In this document: one piece after another, positions 37,452 through 45,602 of the stretch
How the letters are laid out: every line of letters starts with the position of its first letter
How positions within the stretch are numbered: the stretch's first letter is position 1
Assembly: GCF_017976235.1 (NCBI RefSeq)
Contig: NZ_JACVHC010000002.1
Location: 832,432 to 896,431 of the forward strand
DNA length: 64,000 nucleotides
Reading direction: 5' to 3'
Origin: Pseudomonas anatoliensis
GTDB taxonomy: Bacteria; Pseudomonadota; Gammaproteobacteria; Pseudomonadales; Pseudomonadaceae
Program-made: the position numbers and the translations under genes
Notes under the pieces: model-generated
Told to the model about the DNA's origin: nothing
What the model saw: only the letters and a program-made list of their open reading frames with translations
The model's database searches: none

Positions 37452-38308
37452 GGCAGTTTCCTTGACGAAGTGGCCGGTGCGGAGGCCGGGTTCGGATTTG
37501 AATTCGGGGTGTCGAAGTTTTCCATTGCACGAGCCAGACTGGCGTTCGACAACTCGCCCAGGTGACTGGCCAAAAGGCGACCATCAGGGCTATAGAACAG
37601 GGTAGTCGGCAATGCCATGGAACCCACGGCCTGACCCAAACGACCACTGCGGTCGAACAACACGTTGGTCAGGCTCAGGCCCTGGGTTTCGAGAAACGTC
37701 GCAACGCTTTGCATGCTTTCGGCCTGATTGACGAACAGGAACGTCAGGTCAGGGCGTTGCTGCTGGGCATTTTCCAACACAGGCATTTCACGTCGGCACG
37801 GTGGACACCAGGTGGCCCACAGGTTGATCACCAGCGGCCCACCTTTGTAGTCGCTGAGCTGGATGGTTTCCCCAGCCGCGTTACGCAAGGAAATGTCTGG
37901 CAGCCGTGTGCCTTGTTCGTAGATGTTCAACGACAGTGTCGCCATCACCCAGAACAGCACACCGCTGGCCACGCCAAAACCCAGCGGCCGACGCAGCCCC
38001 GGGCGACGCCAGCCGCGATACAGCGCCGCGAGCAGCAACACAATCACGCCCGGCCAGGCGAGGAAACCGCCATCGCGCAGATCAACGATCTGCCACAGAT
38101 CGTTGCGGTAGTGGCTCCAGTACAACGCGACAAACGCGATGCGTGCCGCGAGCATGCCAAGCAAAAACAGACTGAACAGCGCCGACTCGGGATTATCGCC
38201 ACCGCGTTTGGCCACTCGCCAACCGACGAAGGTCGCCAGTGCCAATGCACTGATCAGCAGCAAATGGTTAAGCGCGATGGCAAAAGTGCCGAGGGTGAAA
38301 GTCAGCAT
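37427..38308 (-). CDS. dsbE: TlpA/DsbE-like thiol-disulfide protein with Lgt-like membrane domain
   Basis: 293 residues. The first 125 contain about four membrane helices and the segment ARIAFVALYWSHYRND...LRDGGFLAWPG, which resembles prolipoprotein diacylglyceryl transferase (Lgt). The rest (about 130-270) is a periplasmic TlpA-type thioredoxin with WATWCPPCRREMP and the cis-proline loop ALPTTLFY. Probably an electron-transfer protein between DsbD and periplasmic targets; lipid transfer is unlikely, since only a remnant of the Lgt domain is present. Its start and the dsbD stop share one base (TAATG), and it overlaps dsbG. The symbol follows the dsbDEG usage for this Pseudomonas operon. Confidence 0.85.
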   Translation of the reverse strand: MLTFTLGTFAIALNHLLLISALALATFVGWRVAKRGGDNPESALFSLFLLGMLAARIAFVALYWSHYRNDLWQIVDLRDGGFLAWPGVIVLLLAALYRGWRRPGLRRPLGFGVASGVLFWVMATLSLNIYEQGTRLPDISLRNAAGETIQLSDYKGGPLVINLWATWCPPCRREMPVLENAQQQRPDLTFLFVNQAESMQSVATFLETQGLSLTNVLFDRSGRLGQAVGSMALPTTLFYSPDGRLLASHLGELSNASLARAMENFDTPNSNPNPASAPATSSRKLPCPASATC

Positions 38309-40041
38309 TAGTTGGCGTCTCGGGTGGTGGTCCAGCGTTGCAGGAACGTATCGGCATCGACTTCACCGGTGATGCGCTGGCTGCGGCGCTCTTCGCCGTC
38401 GGTGCCGATCCAGACAAAAGTCGGTGGCCCCGGCACTTTATAGCGGCCGAGCAATTCGCGGCTGGCGGCATTGTCGGCGGTCACATCCAGTCGCAGCAGA
38501 CGTACGTCACTCAACGCCTGCATCACCTTGTCCTTGCCGAACACCTGCTTTTCCATGACTTTGCAGGACACGCACCAGTCGGCGTAATAATCGAGCAGCA
38601 CCCACTGGCCCTGGGCCTTGGCGGCATCCAGTTCGCGTTGCAATGCTGCCGGTTCCTTGATGGTGGTGAACGCGTCATGACCAATCGGCGCAGCACTGGC
38701 GACACGGTCGCCACTGTAAACCTGCAACGGCTGATACGGATCATCACTGCCGCCGGCTGCACCGATCACCAGCAAACTGCCCCATAACCCGAGCAGCAAT
38801 GCAGTGGCGCCGAACAACTGAGCGACACGGCCGAAGCCTTCGGACTGCTTCCACGCGCAGTAGGCGGCGATCAACAACAAGGCGCCGCACAGACCGAGCC
38901 ATAACGAGGGGTCCAGCACCGGGCGCAACATCAGCAACGCCGTGGCGAGGAACAGGAAGCCAAACACGCCCTTGAGCAGGTTCATCCAATCGCCGGGTTT
39001 GGGCAGGAAGCGATTACCCACTGTCACCAACAGCAGCAGCGGCACACCGATGCCGATCCCCAGCGAGAACAGAATCAAACCACCGTGCAGGGCATTGCCA
39101 CTTTGCGCGATATACAGCAACGCACCGGCGAGTGGCGCGGTCATGCACGGGCCGACCAGCAGACCGGACAGTGCGCCAAGCACGCCGGCGCCAATCAGGC
39201 TGCCGCCGCTGCGACTGCGCGAGGCGTGTTCCAGTCGGTCACGCAAGGCCACCGGCAATTGCAGTTCAAAGAAGCCGAACATCGGCAACGCCAGCACCAC
39301 GAAAACTGCCGCGAAAGTCCCCAGCAGCCACGGATTTTGCAGCCAGGCCTGCAGGTTCGCGCCGAGCAGCGCGGCAATTACGCCCATTGCCGCATACACC
39401 AGTGCCATGCAGATCACATAACTGCCGGCCAGCGCAAAACCCCGGCGTGGCGTCGCGCCGCTGCCGACGATCATCCCCGCCAGAATCGGCAACATCGGCA
39501 ACGTGCAAGGGGTGAAGGCGAGCAGCAGGCCGAGGCCGAAAAATACCAGCAGGCTCCAGCCCAGTGCTCGTTGCTGCAGGCTGCTGGCCAAGGCTTCATC
39601 CGGTGCTTGCGCACTGGCCGGCGTGACCGCTTTGCCGCCCAGATCAATGACCCGGGTTTGCGGCGGATAACACAGACCTGCATCGGCGCAGCCCTGATAG
39701 CTGACCTTGATCTGACCGGTCGCCGTCGCCGGGATTTTTACCTCCAGCCCTTGGCGATAAACCGGTTGCTCACCGAAAAACTCGTCGCTGTGGGATTCGC
39801 CTTCGGGCAGCGTCGGCTGTTGTGCAGCGCTCAAGCCGTCGAACTTCAGGCGTTTCTGATACAGGTAGTAGCCGTCGGTGATCTGCCAGAACAGCTGGGT
39901 TTCACCGGATTCCAGGCGTTCGGACGTGAGAACGAACGCCTGGTCGACCGGCAGAAAGTCCGGTTTTGTCTCGAAAGGATTGTTTCCGGCCTGGGCCAGG
40001 CCCGAGATCAATAGAGCAAACAGTAGAAAAATATGACGCAT
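38308..40041 (-). CDS. dsbD: Thiol:disulfide interchange protein DsbD
   Basis: 577 residues with all three DsbD parts: signal peptide and periplasmic Ig-like alpha domain (19-125; redox pair in QGCADAGLCYPP), membrane beta domain with about eight helices (165-440; cysteines in FTPCTLP and VGPCMTAP), and a periplasmic gamma thioredoxin domain with WCVSCK (about 505). It carries electrons from cytoplasmic thioredoxin to DsbG and DsbE. First gene of dsbDEG; upstream lies a TTAACCG direct repeat that could bind the divergent regulator. Confidence 0.94.
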   Translation of the reverse strand: MRHIFLLFALLISGLAQAGNNPFETKPDFLPVDQAFVLTSERLESGETQLFWQITDGYYLYQKRLKFDGLSAAQQPTLPEGESHSDEFFGEQPVYRQGLEVKIPATATGQIKVSYQGCADAGLCYPPQTRVIDLGGKAVTPASAQAPDEALASSLQQRALGWSLLVFFGLGLLLAFTPCTLPMLPILAGMIVGSGATPRRGFALAGSYVICMALVYAAMGVIAALLGANLQAWLQNPWLLGTFAAVFVVLALPMFGFFELQLPVALRDRLEHASRSRSGGSLIGAGVLGALSGLLVGPCMTAPLAGALLYIAQSGNALHGGLILFSLGIGIGVPLLLLVTVGNRFLPKPGDWMNLLKGVFGFLFLATALLMLRPVLDPSLWLGLCGALLLIAAYCAWKQSEGFGRVAQLFGATALLLGLWGSLLVIGAAGGSDDPYQPLQVYSGDRVASAAPIGHDAFTTIKEPAALQRELDAAKAQGQWVLLDYYADWCVSCKVMEKQVFGKDKVMQALSDVRLLRLDVTADNAASRELLGRYKVPGPPTFVWIGTDGEERRSQRITGEVDADTFLQRWTTTRDAN

Positions 40042-40089
40042 GGAGGAGCCTTGTCCCTGTGCAATTGAGGGCAGAATGGGCGGTGGCGA

Positions 40090-40107
40090 TTAACCGATAA
40101 TTAACCG
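40090..40107. promoter_or_regulatory. Candidate DsbR binding site before dsbD
   Basis: TTAACCG-ATAA-TTAACCG is a direct repeat with 11-base period, the usual form for OmpR/PmrA-class regulators, and lies 49 bases before the dsbD start. Related copies occur at 41889-41906 and, degenerate, at 40995-41012. Confidence 0.5.
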
Positions 40108-40137
40108 TAGCCTACAAGGCCTTCCTCGATTGGCCAA

Positions 40138-40827
40138 TCAGGTGCGTAACAATCCCGGCCAACTGGTTTCGTTGATCTCATGCGGGCCCGAAACGAGCCT
40201 GCCGTCCTGGAGGTTGTAAACAAGGTACTGATTGTTGGTGAGGAAAATATACCAATAGCTATCAGCGAAAGTCCGGTCATTTTGTGCGGCGGTAATGATC
40301 CGGTCTTTATAGGGGATCAACGCACCAAAGATATTGGAGCCAAAGGCATTGCGGGTGATAGCATTTTTCCGGTAGTTGAATCTCAGGTAGTGCCCGTCAT
40401 TGAGAAGAAACGTGAACAGGTGACTATAGCCTGCGATTTCTGTCCATGTGCCGGCGACAATTTTATCAAAGTAAGGAAGTATCGGGCGCCAGATACTTTC
40501 AGCTACCTTCCAATAGCCAGCAGCCTTGTCTTTATCCTGATCATATCTGCAGACCATCGGGGTGTTGCCCGAGTAGAAGAAAAGCCAGGCAATATCGTCT
40601 CCGGCGCCACTGGAAAACATTCCGTCAGTGGTGAAACCAAAACGCAGGTTTTTAGTGTAGGGGTCGAAGGTATCCCAGCTACCCTTGGTTGCACCGGGGT
40701 AACCTTCAGGTACTTTATTGTCGCCAATATTGAATCGAGAGTAAGTGTCGTTATCTTTAAAAAAGAAATAGATTCGGTCAGGGCCGGATCGCCAGTCGAT
40801 GGCGACGAAATTTTTTAGTGCAGGCAT
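40138..40827 (-). CDS. Hemopexin-like four-bladed protein 1
   Basis: 229 residues, no signal peptide, no membrane segment, no cysteine pairs. Four blade-like units: DRIYFFFKDNDTYSRFNIGD (about 17-36), DIAWLFFYSGNTPMVCRYD (about 77-95), SHLFTFLLNDGHYLRFNYR (about 134-152), YWYIFLTNNQYLVYNLQDG (about 190-208), the last followed by GPHEINETSWPGL. This pattern (hydrophobic strand, Y-x-R-F/Y, then W-P) is that of hemopexin repeats, which make a four-bladed propeller; bacterial examples include the photopexins of Photorhabdus. GC is lower than in flanking genes. Translation start: AAGGGATA some 10 bases before ATG. It is one of three tandem paralogues; function and ligand unknown. Confidence 0.78.
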   Translation of the reverse strand: MPALKNFVAIDWRSGPDRIYFFFKDNDTYSRFNIGDNKVPEGYPGATKGSWDTFDPYTKNLRFGFTTDGMFSSGAGDDIAWLFFYSGNTPMVCRYDQDKDKAAGYWKVAESIWRPILPYFDKIVAGTWTEIAGYSHLFTFLLNDGHYLRFNYRKNAITRNAFGSNIFGALIPYKDRIITAAQNDRTFADSYWYIFLTNNQYLVYNLQDGRLVSGPHEINETSWPGLLRT

Positions 40828-40988
40828 GGTTATCAGTATCCCTTTATGAAGGTTGTGGTATGTCTATCACTTCTGTTTAGGCAAACGTGCTTGTCGCTTG
40901 GGTAGGTCCCGAGATCAGAAACTCATTGCGACTAAGAAACACGATTTGTGTACTTTGGCTCTGTGTAACTAAGGAGGGCGTTGGGAGG

Positions 40989-41015
40989 GCGCGGTTTACC
41001 GATGGCCAACCGCGC
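40989..41015. repeat. Inverted repeat between hemopexin-like genes 1 and 2
   Basis: gcgcggtt (40989-40996) and aaccgcgc (41008-41015) can form a hairpin after gene 2 on the minus strand. The core also retains a degenerate TTAACCG-type direct repeat (TTTACCG-ATGG-CCAACCG). Confidence 0.6.
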
Positions 41016-41029
41016 AATGGCTGAACTGG

Positions 41030-41725
41030 TCACCCGCGTAACAGCCCTGGCCAATTACCCTCGTTGACGTAGTGTGGGCCGGATTCGAGTTTGTCCTCAT
41101 CCATGTTGTAAACAAGATATTGGTTGTTGGTGAGAAATATATACCAATAGTCGTCCGCGATAATTCGATCATTCTTGGCGGCCGTGATGATCCTTTCGTG
41201 ATACGGGAGCAAGGCGCCCAGACGATCATTGCCGAATTTATGTAAGGTCAGTGTGTGTTTTGTGCCGTGGAAGGATAGATATCGTGCGCCTTGGAGAAGG
41301 AACCTGATTACACTGTTGCCACTCCTTGGGCCTTCCCATGTGGCAGCTATGATTTCGTCAAAGTAGGGAAGTATCGGACTCCAGTGGGTATCGGCTACTT
41401 TATAAAAGCCGGAAACCTTATCTTCGTCCTGATTGTATTTGCAGACTGTGGGCGTATCTCCGTCGTAGAAGAACAGCCAGGCGATGTCTTCGTCGAAGAG
41501 GCCATTCTTAAGGTTCGATGAGGTGGTGGTGAAACCGAAGAGCAAGTCTTTGGTATGTGGCTCGAATGCATCCCAGTTACCTCGGGTAGGGGCGGGATAT
41601 CCAGCGGGTACTTTGTTGTCGCCAATATCGAATCGAGAGTAAGTGTCGGTATCTTTAAAGAAGAAATAAATCTTATCAGCGCCGGAGAGCCAGTCAATGG
41701 TGACGAAGTTATTTAAAGCAGGCAT
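41030..41725 (-). CDS. Hemopexin-like four-bladed protein 2
   Basis: 231 residues from the ATG at 41725; a longer frame to 41749 would include the ribosome-site region and is rejected. Same four-unit plan as its neighbours: DKIYFFFKDTDTYSRFDIGD, DIAWLFFYDGDTPTVCKYN, SVIRFLLQGARYLSFHG, YWYIFLTNNQYLVYNMDED, end GPHYVNEGNWPGLLRG. The three copies are conserved along their whole length, with more change in the middle blades. About 200 bases of upstream sequence are also shared with copy 1 (for example gttgtggtatgtctatc and ttctgtttaggc), so promoter and gene were duplicated together. Confidence 0.78.
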   Translation of the reverse strand: MPALNNFVTIDWLSGADKIYFFFKDTDTYSRFDIGDNKVPAGYPAPTRGNWDAFEPHTKDLLFGFTTTSSNLKNGLFDEDIAWLFFYDGDTPTVCKYNQDEDKVSGFYKVADTHWSPILPYFDEIIAATWEGPRSGNSVIRFLLQGARYLSFHGTKHTLTLHKFGNDRLGALLPYHERIITAAKNDRIIADDYWYIFLTNNQYLVYNMDEDKLESGPHYVNEGNWPGLLRG

Positions 41726-41883
41726 GGTTATCAATATTCCTTTATGCAAGTTGTGGTATGTCTATCGCTTCTGTTTAGGCGGAATTACTTGTCGCTATGT
41801 TTAAGCCCGAGATCCGGAACTCGCTCAGACTAAAACAGGAGTGGAACTTGCCTCTGTGTAGCTAAGGAGCGCGACGGGAGCAC

Positions 41884-41906
41884 GCGGTTAACCGATGGCT
41901 AACCGC
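41884..41906. repeat. Inverted and direct repeat between hemopexin-like genes 2 and 3
   Basis: gcggtta (41884-41890) and taaccgc (41900-41906) are inverted; TTAACCG-ATGG-CTAACCG within it is a near-exact relative of the direct repeat before dsbD. It sits at the same relative place, just after the gene 3 stop. Confidence 0.6.
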
Positions 41907-41932
41907 GCCCCGTGAAGCTTCGGATGAACCGA

Positions 41933-42616
41933 TCAATCACGCAACAGCCCAGGCCAATTGCCGTCGTTGACGTCTTTTGGACCGGATACGAGATTGTCGT
42001 CATCTATGTTGTAAACAAGATATTGGTTGTCGGTGAGAAATATATACCAATAGCTGTCCGCAAAAGTTCGATCATTTTGGGCGGCCGTGATGATCCGATT
42101 ACTATACGGGAACAAGGCTCCTAGGCGATCTTCGCCTAACCTGCCTCCGGTCAGTGTGTGTTCACTGCAGTCGAAAGACATATAGCGTGCGCCGTGGAGA
42201 AGGAACGTGATTTCATTCCTTGACTTGTCCCATGTGGCAGCCATGATTTCGAAAAAGTAATCAGTTATCGGCGCCCAGATCGTGTCGGCTACTTTATAAA
42301 AGCCGTCTACTTTATCTTTGTCCTGGTTGTATTTGCAGACTGTGGGCGTGTCTCCGTCGTAGAAGAAAAGCCAGGAGATGTCTTCATCGAGGCCATTCTC
42401 AAAACTAGATGATGTGGTGGTAAAACCGAATTGCAATTTTTTGGTGTATGGGTCGAATGCGTCCCAGCTACCCTTGGTTGCACCGGGATAGCCTTCAGGT
42501 ACTTTGTTGTCGCCAATATCGAATCTAGAGTAAGTGTCGTTATCCTGAAAGAAAAAATAGATGCGGTCAGGGCCGGAGCGCCAATCAATGGCGACGAAGT
42601 TATCGAGTGCAGGCAT
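41933..42616 (-). CDS. Hemopexin-like four-bladed protein 3
   Basis: 227 residues; ATG after AAAAGGA. Nearest the dsbRS genes and probably transcribed away from them. Units: DRIYFFFQDNDTYSRFDIGD, DISWLFFYDGDTPTVCKYN, NEITFLLHGARYMSFDC, YWYIFLTDNQYLVYNIDDD, end GPKDVNDGNWPGLLRD. Like its paralogues it lacks export signals, so if it acts outside the cell it needs lysis or a non-classical route. Copy 3 differs from the other two in its upstream sequence, which is not the shared 200-base block seen in front of copies 1 and 2; it may therefore be the founder copy. Confidence 0.78.
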   Translation of the reverse strand: MPALDNFVAIDWRSGPDRIYFFFQDNDTYSRFDIGDNKVPEGYPGATKGSWDAFDPYTKKLQFGFTTTSSSFENGLDEDISWLFFYDGDTPTVCKYNQDKDKVDGFYKVADTIWAPITDYFFEIMAATWDKSRNEITFLLHGARYMSFDCSEHTLTGGRLGEDRLGALFPYSNRIITAAQNDRTFADSYWYIFLTDNQYLVYNIDDDNLVSGPKDVNDGNWPGLLRD

Positions 42617-42886
42617 GTTGACTTAATTCCTTTTAATTTGAGTTTGGTTGTGTTGCTCGCCGAGGTTATCCAAGAGTTGTTTTTATTGACAGGCGCTATA
42701 TGTTGAAAGTTGTTGCTCCTGAACTTTCTGTGCGCGGGCGGAGTGCACCGGTAGCCGATGTCGTACTGTATCGCCGAGCGCCGGCACACTCGAGAATTCC
42801 CCCGGCTTCCCGTCTCCATCAGGGGCAGCCATAATTGCCGCTTAATCCTCACCTGTTTCACTCGCGTTTTTGCTCAGGGAGCTGCC

Positions 42887-43567
42887 ATGCACGTACTGGT
42901 TTGTGAAGACGATGAACTGATCGCCAGCGGTATCGTTGCCGGACTCACAGCCCAGGGCTTGACCGTCGAGCACGTCAATACCGCAGCCAGGGCGCGGGCG
43001 ATGCTCAAGGTCGCCGAGTTTGATGTGATGGTGCTTGATCTGGGCCTGCCCGACGAAGATGGCCTGAAACTGTTGCAGCAGTTGCGCCAGCACGGCCTGG
43101 AAATTCCGGTGCTGATCCTGACGGCGCGCGATTCGGTCACCGATCGAGTCGATGGCTTGCAGGCCGGCGCCGACGATTACCTGCTCAAACCGTTCGATCT
43201 GCGAGAACTGTTTGCGCGACTGCAGACCTTGCTGCGGCGGGTGGCGGGGCGCAGCGTCAACCTGATCGAGCACGGTGCGCTGACCTACGACCCGAGCAGT
43301 CGCGAAACCCGGCTGGCCGGGCAATCGGTGGATCTGTCGCGGCGCGAGCAATCGCTGTTACAGGCACTGCTGCACAATCGCGGTCGGGTTCTGTCCACCG
43401 AGCAGTTGAAGGACAGCGTCTATGGCTTCAACGACGAGCTGGAAAGCAACGCGCTGAACGTGCATATCCATCACCTGCGCAGCAAACTCGGTAAGGGCAT
43501 CGTCGAAACCGTGCGCGGTCTGGGCTATCGCCTGGGCCCGGCCGATGGTGGAGATCAAGGCAAGTGA
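42887..43567 (+). CDS. dsbR: OmpR-family response regulator (DsbR-like)
   Basis: 226 residues from the ATG at 42887 (CAGGGA upstream). Receiver domain 1-115 with CEDDE (6-10), phospho-acceptor Asp51 in VMVLDLGLP, Thr in LTARD and Lys in LLKPFD; winged-helix DNA-binding domain about 130-218 with LSRREQSLLQALL, SNALNVHIHHLRSKLG and VRGLGYRL. It overlaps the kinase gene by one base (TGATG). In P. aeruginosa the equivalent pair lies next to dsbDEG and is described as the copper-responsive DsbRS; that name is used by synteny. Confidence 0.85.
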   Translation: MHVLVCEDDELIASGIVAGLTAQGLTVEHVNTAARARAMLKVAEFDVMVLDLGLPDEDGLKLLQQLRQHGLEIPVLILTARDSVTDRVDGLQAGADDYLLKPFDLRELFARLQTLLRRVAGRSVNLIEHGALTYDPSSRETRLAGQSVDLSRREQSLLQALLHNRGRVLSTEQLKDSVYGFNDELESNALNVHIHHLRSKLGKGIVETVRGLGYRLGPADGGDQGK

Positions 43568-44889
43568 TGAGCCTGCGACTGCGCCTGAGCCTGACCCTTG
43601 GCGCTGCGTTCGCGCTGATCTGGGCGCTGGCAGCGGCCTGGATGCTCAGCGATCTGCGCAACCAGATGATGTTTTCCCTCGACCAGCGTCTGGTGGCTTC
43701 GGCGCGCATGGTGGCCGGGTTGCTGGAGCAATTGCCGACGTTGCCGAGCAAAGGCGAGGGCACGCATTTCAGTGCCGAGCAACTGAACATTCCCGGCGGC
43801 ATGGCCTGTCAGGTCAGCTCGTTGCGCGGGGAAATTCTCGCGCGCAGCCATAACAATCCCGAGCAAGCGCTGGAAGCGGAGAAAATGGGCTTCCACGATC
43901 AGATGATCGACGGCGCGCCGTGGCGCAGTTTCACCCTCGCCCGGGGCGATGTGCGCATCACCACGGCAGATCGGCAGATCGAACGCGAAGCCTTGAACAT
44001 GTCGATCCTGCTGGCGGCGTCGGTGCCGGTGGGCGTGGCGTTGCTCGGCTGTCTGTGCCTGTTGTGGCTGGGAATCGGGCAAGGCCTGGCACCGCTCAAT
44101 CGTCTGCGCGAAGCCTTGATGCGGCGTAATGCCGACTCGCTCGAGCCGCTGCAATTGCAATCGTTTCCCAGCGAATTGAAGCCGCTGCTCGATACCCAGA
44201 ATCAGCTGTTCCAGCGCATCGGCAAGACCATCGAGCGTGAGCGTCGTTTGACCGGTGACGCCGCGCATGAACTGCGCAGCCCGCTGACGGCGATCAAGAC
44301 GCACCTGCAAGTGGCGCGCATGACCGACGGCAGCGCCCGCGATCAATCGTTGGCGCGGGCCGAGGAGGGGGCCGACCGTTTGCATCGCACGCTTGAGCAA
44401 CTGCTTTTGCTGGCGCGGGTCGAGGGCAGTCTGTCCTTCGACGACGGCTCGCAATACAGCGCCGAGCAAGTGGCAAGGTTGGCGATTGCCGACGCTACTG
44501 GTGGTGAGCGTTTGCGTATCAAATTGCATCTGCCGGACGAATTTTCGTCTGCACCCTTGCAAATGCCTGCGGTACTGTCGATTGCCGCGTTGCGCAATCT
44601 GCTCGACAACGCCCTGCGTCATACCCCCGAGGATTGTGCGGTCGAGCTGCGTCTGGAAACCATCGGCAACCGCGTACGTTTCGTCGTGCGTGACCATGGT
44701 CCGGGTATTGCGCCGGATGATTTGCAACACCTTACCCAGCGCTTCTGGCGCAACGGCCAGAGCACCGGTTGCGGCCTCGGCCTGGCGATTGTCCAGGCGA
44801 TCGTCCAGCGTTGCGACTGTGCCCTGCATTTCGACAGCCGCCCGGATGGGCTGCGCGTTGAGCTGACGATGCCATTGCAATCCATCTGA
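43567..44889 (+). CDS. dsbS: Sensor histidine kinase (DsbS-like)
   Basis: 440 residues from the ATG at 43567 (a GTG one codon earlier is possible). Layout: membrane helix 8-28, periplasmic domain about 30-143, helix 146-170, linker, HisKA with phospho-acceptor His234 in GDAAHELRSPLTAIK, and HATPase (about 310-438) with NLLDNALRHTP and DHGPGI, GCGLGLAIVQ. The periplasmic part has a single Cys at 81 (82 with the earlier start) in PGGMACQVS; from memory, DsbS of P. aeruginosa senses Cu(I) through a periplasmic cysteine, so this residue is the candidate. Co-transcribed with the regulator. Confidence 0.84.
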   Translation: MSLRLRLSLTLGAAFALIWALAAAWMLSDLRNQMMFSLDQRLVASARMVAGLLEQLPTLPSKGEGTHFSAEQLNIPGGMACQVSSLRGEILARSHNNPEQALEAEKMGFHDQMIDGAPWRSFTLARGDVRITTADRQIEREALNMSILLAASVPVGVALLGCLCLLWLGIGQGLAPLNRLREALMRRNADSLEPLQLQSFPSELKPLLDTQNQLFQRIGKTIERERRLTGDAAHELRSPLTAIKTHLQVARMTDGSARDQSLARAEEGADRLHRTLEQLLLLARVEGSLSFDDGSQYSAEQVARLAIADATGGERLRIKLHLPDEFSSAPLQMPAVLSIAALRNLLDNALRHTPEDCAVELRLETIGNRVRFVVRDHGPGIAPDDLQHLTQRFWRNGQSTGCGLGLAIVQAIVQRCDCALHFDSRPDGLRVELTMPLQSI

Positions 44890-44904
44890 CTTCACTACTC
44901 CCCG

Positions 44905-44990
44905 TGTAGGAGCTGCCGAAGGCTGCGATCTTTTGTTTTTTTGTTTATAGATCAGGATCAAACGATCGCAGCCTTCGGCAGCTCCTACAG
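44905..44990. repeat. REP doublet (REPIN) after dsbS
   Basis: tgtaggagctgccgaaggctgcgatctttt and its inverse around a T-rich centre, just after the kinase gene. Confidence 0.9.
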
Positions 44991-45099
44991 GGGATCGGTG
45001 TGTGGCACATCAAATGTAACTTCTCTCCAATGGTTAATCGGCGGCGCTGACGTTAAGGTCGGCGCCAGCCTTGACTCAATGGATTGAGGGAACAGCGCC

Positions 45100-45585
45100 A
45101 TGCAAGCACCTGTCTGCATTCGTCCGGCCATTCTGGCCGACGTCGGAATCATCAGCCGTATCATCGAACGCTCGATCCGTTTTGGTTGTGCGCTCGATCA
45201 CCGCAACGACCCGCTGATCGTCAGCGACTGGACCCGGCAGCAGTCTGCCGATTTCATCAGCGCCTGGCTCGCCGATCCGCACTTCTATCTGAGTATTGCC
45301 ATGCTGGCGGACAAACCGGTCGGTATCGGCATGGCCCGTTCAAATGGCGACGTTGTGCTCTGCCACGTTCAACCGGAATCATTTCGCCGTGGCGCCGGGA
45401 GGGCGCTGATGATCGATCTGGAAGGCTGGCTGCGGGTTCGCGGTGTGCGCACCGCCCACCTCAACAGCACACGCACCGGCGAAGCGTTCTACCGCCATTT
45501 GGGTTACCGCGAATCTGCGCCCTCCCTCGCGCATAACGGCTTGCAGATCCTGCCTATGTGCAAGCCGCTGGCAATGTCCGGATGA
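45100..45585 (+). CDS. GNAT-family N-acetyltransferase
   Basis: 161 residues; ATG after GAGGGA. GNAT fold: N-terminal IRPAILADVGIISRII, central strands VGIGMARSNGDVVLCHVQPES, acetyl-CoA loop FRRGAGRALM (Q/RxxGxG/A), and C-terminal AFYRHLGYRESAP. Substrate unknown. It lies 143 bases before pvdH and on the same strand, but the pvdH promoter is in between, so it is probably not in the pyoverdine regulon. Confidence 0.85.
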   Translation: MQAPVCIRPAILADVGIISRIIERSIRFGCALDHRNDPLIVSDWTRQQSADFISAWLADPHFYLSIAMLADKPVGIGMARSNGDVVLCHVQPESFRRGAGRALMIDLEGWLRVRGVRTAHLNSTRTGEAFYRHLGYRESAPSLAHNGLQILPMCKPLAMSG

Positions 45586-45602
45586 ACAGTCGCTCAAGGG
45601 GC

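Noticed and set aside
40989..41015. Hairpins between the hemopexin-like genes as ordinary terminators only
   Set aside because: They may terminate, but lack T-tracts and keep a direct repeat like that before dsbD, so a purely terminator reading is not the best one.
42307..42861. A 184-codon minus-strand frame overlapping hemopexin-like gene 3
   Set aside because: Frameshifted reading of that gene; Ser/Thr-rich with no conserved pattern.
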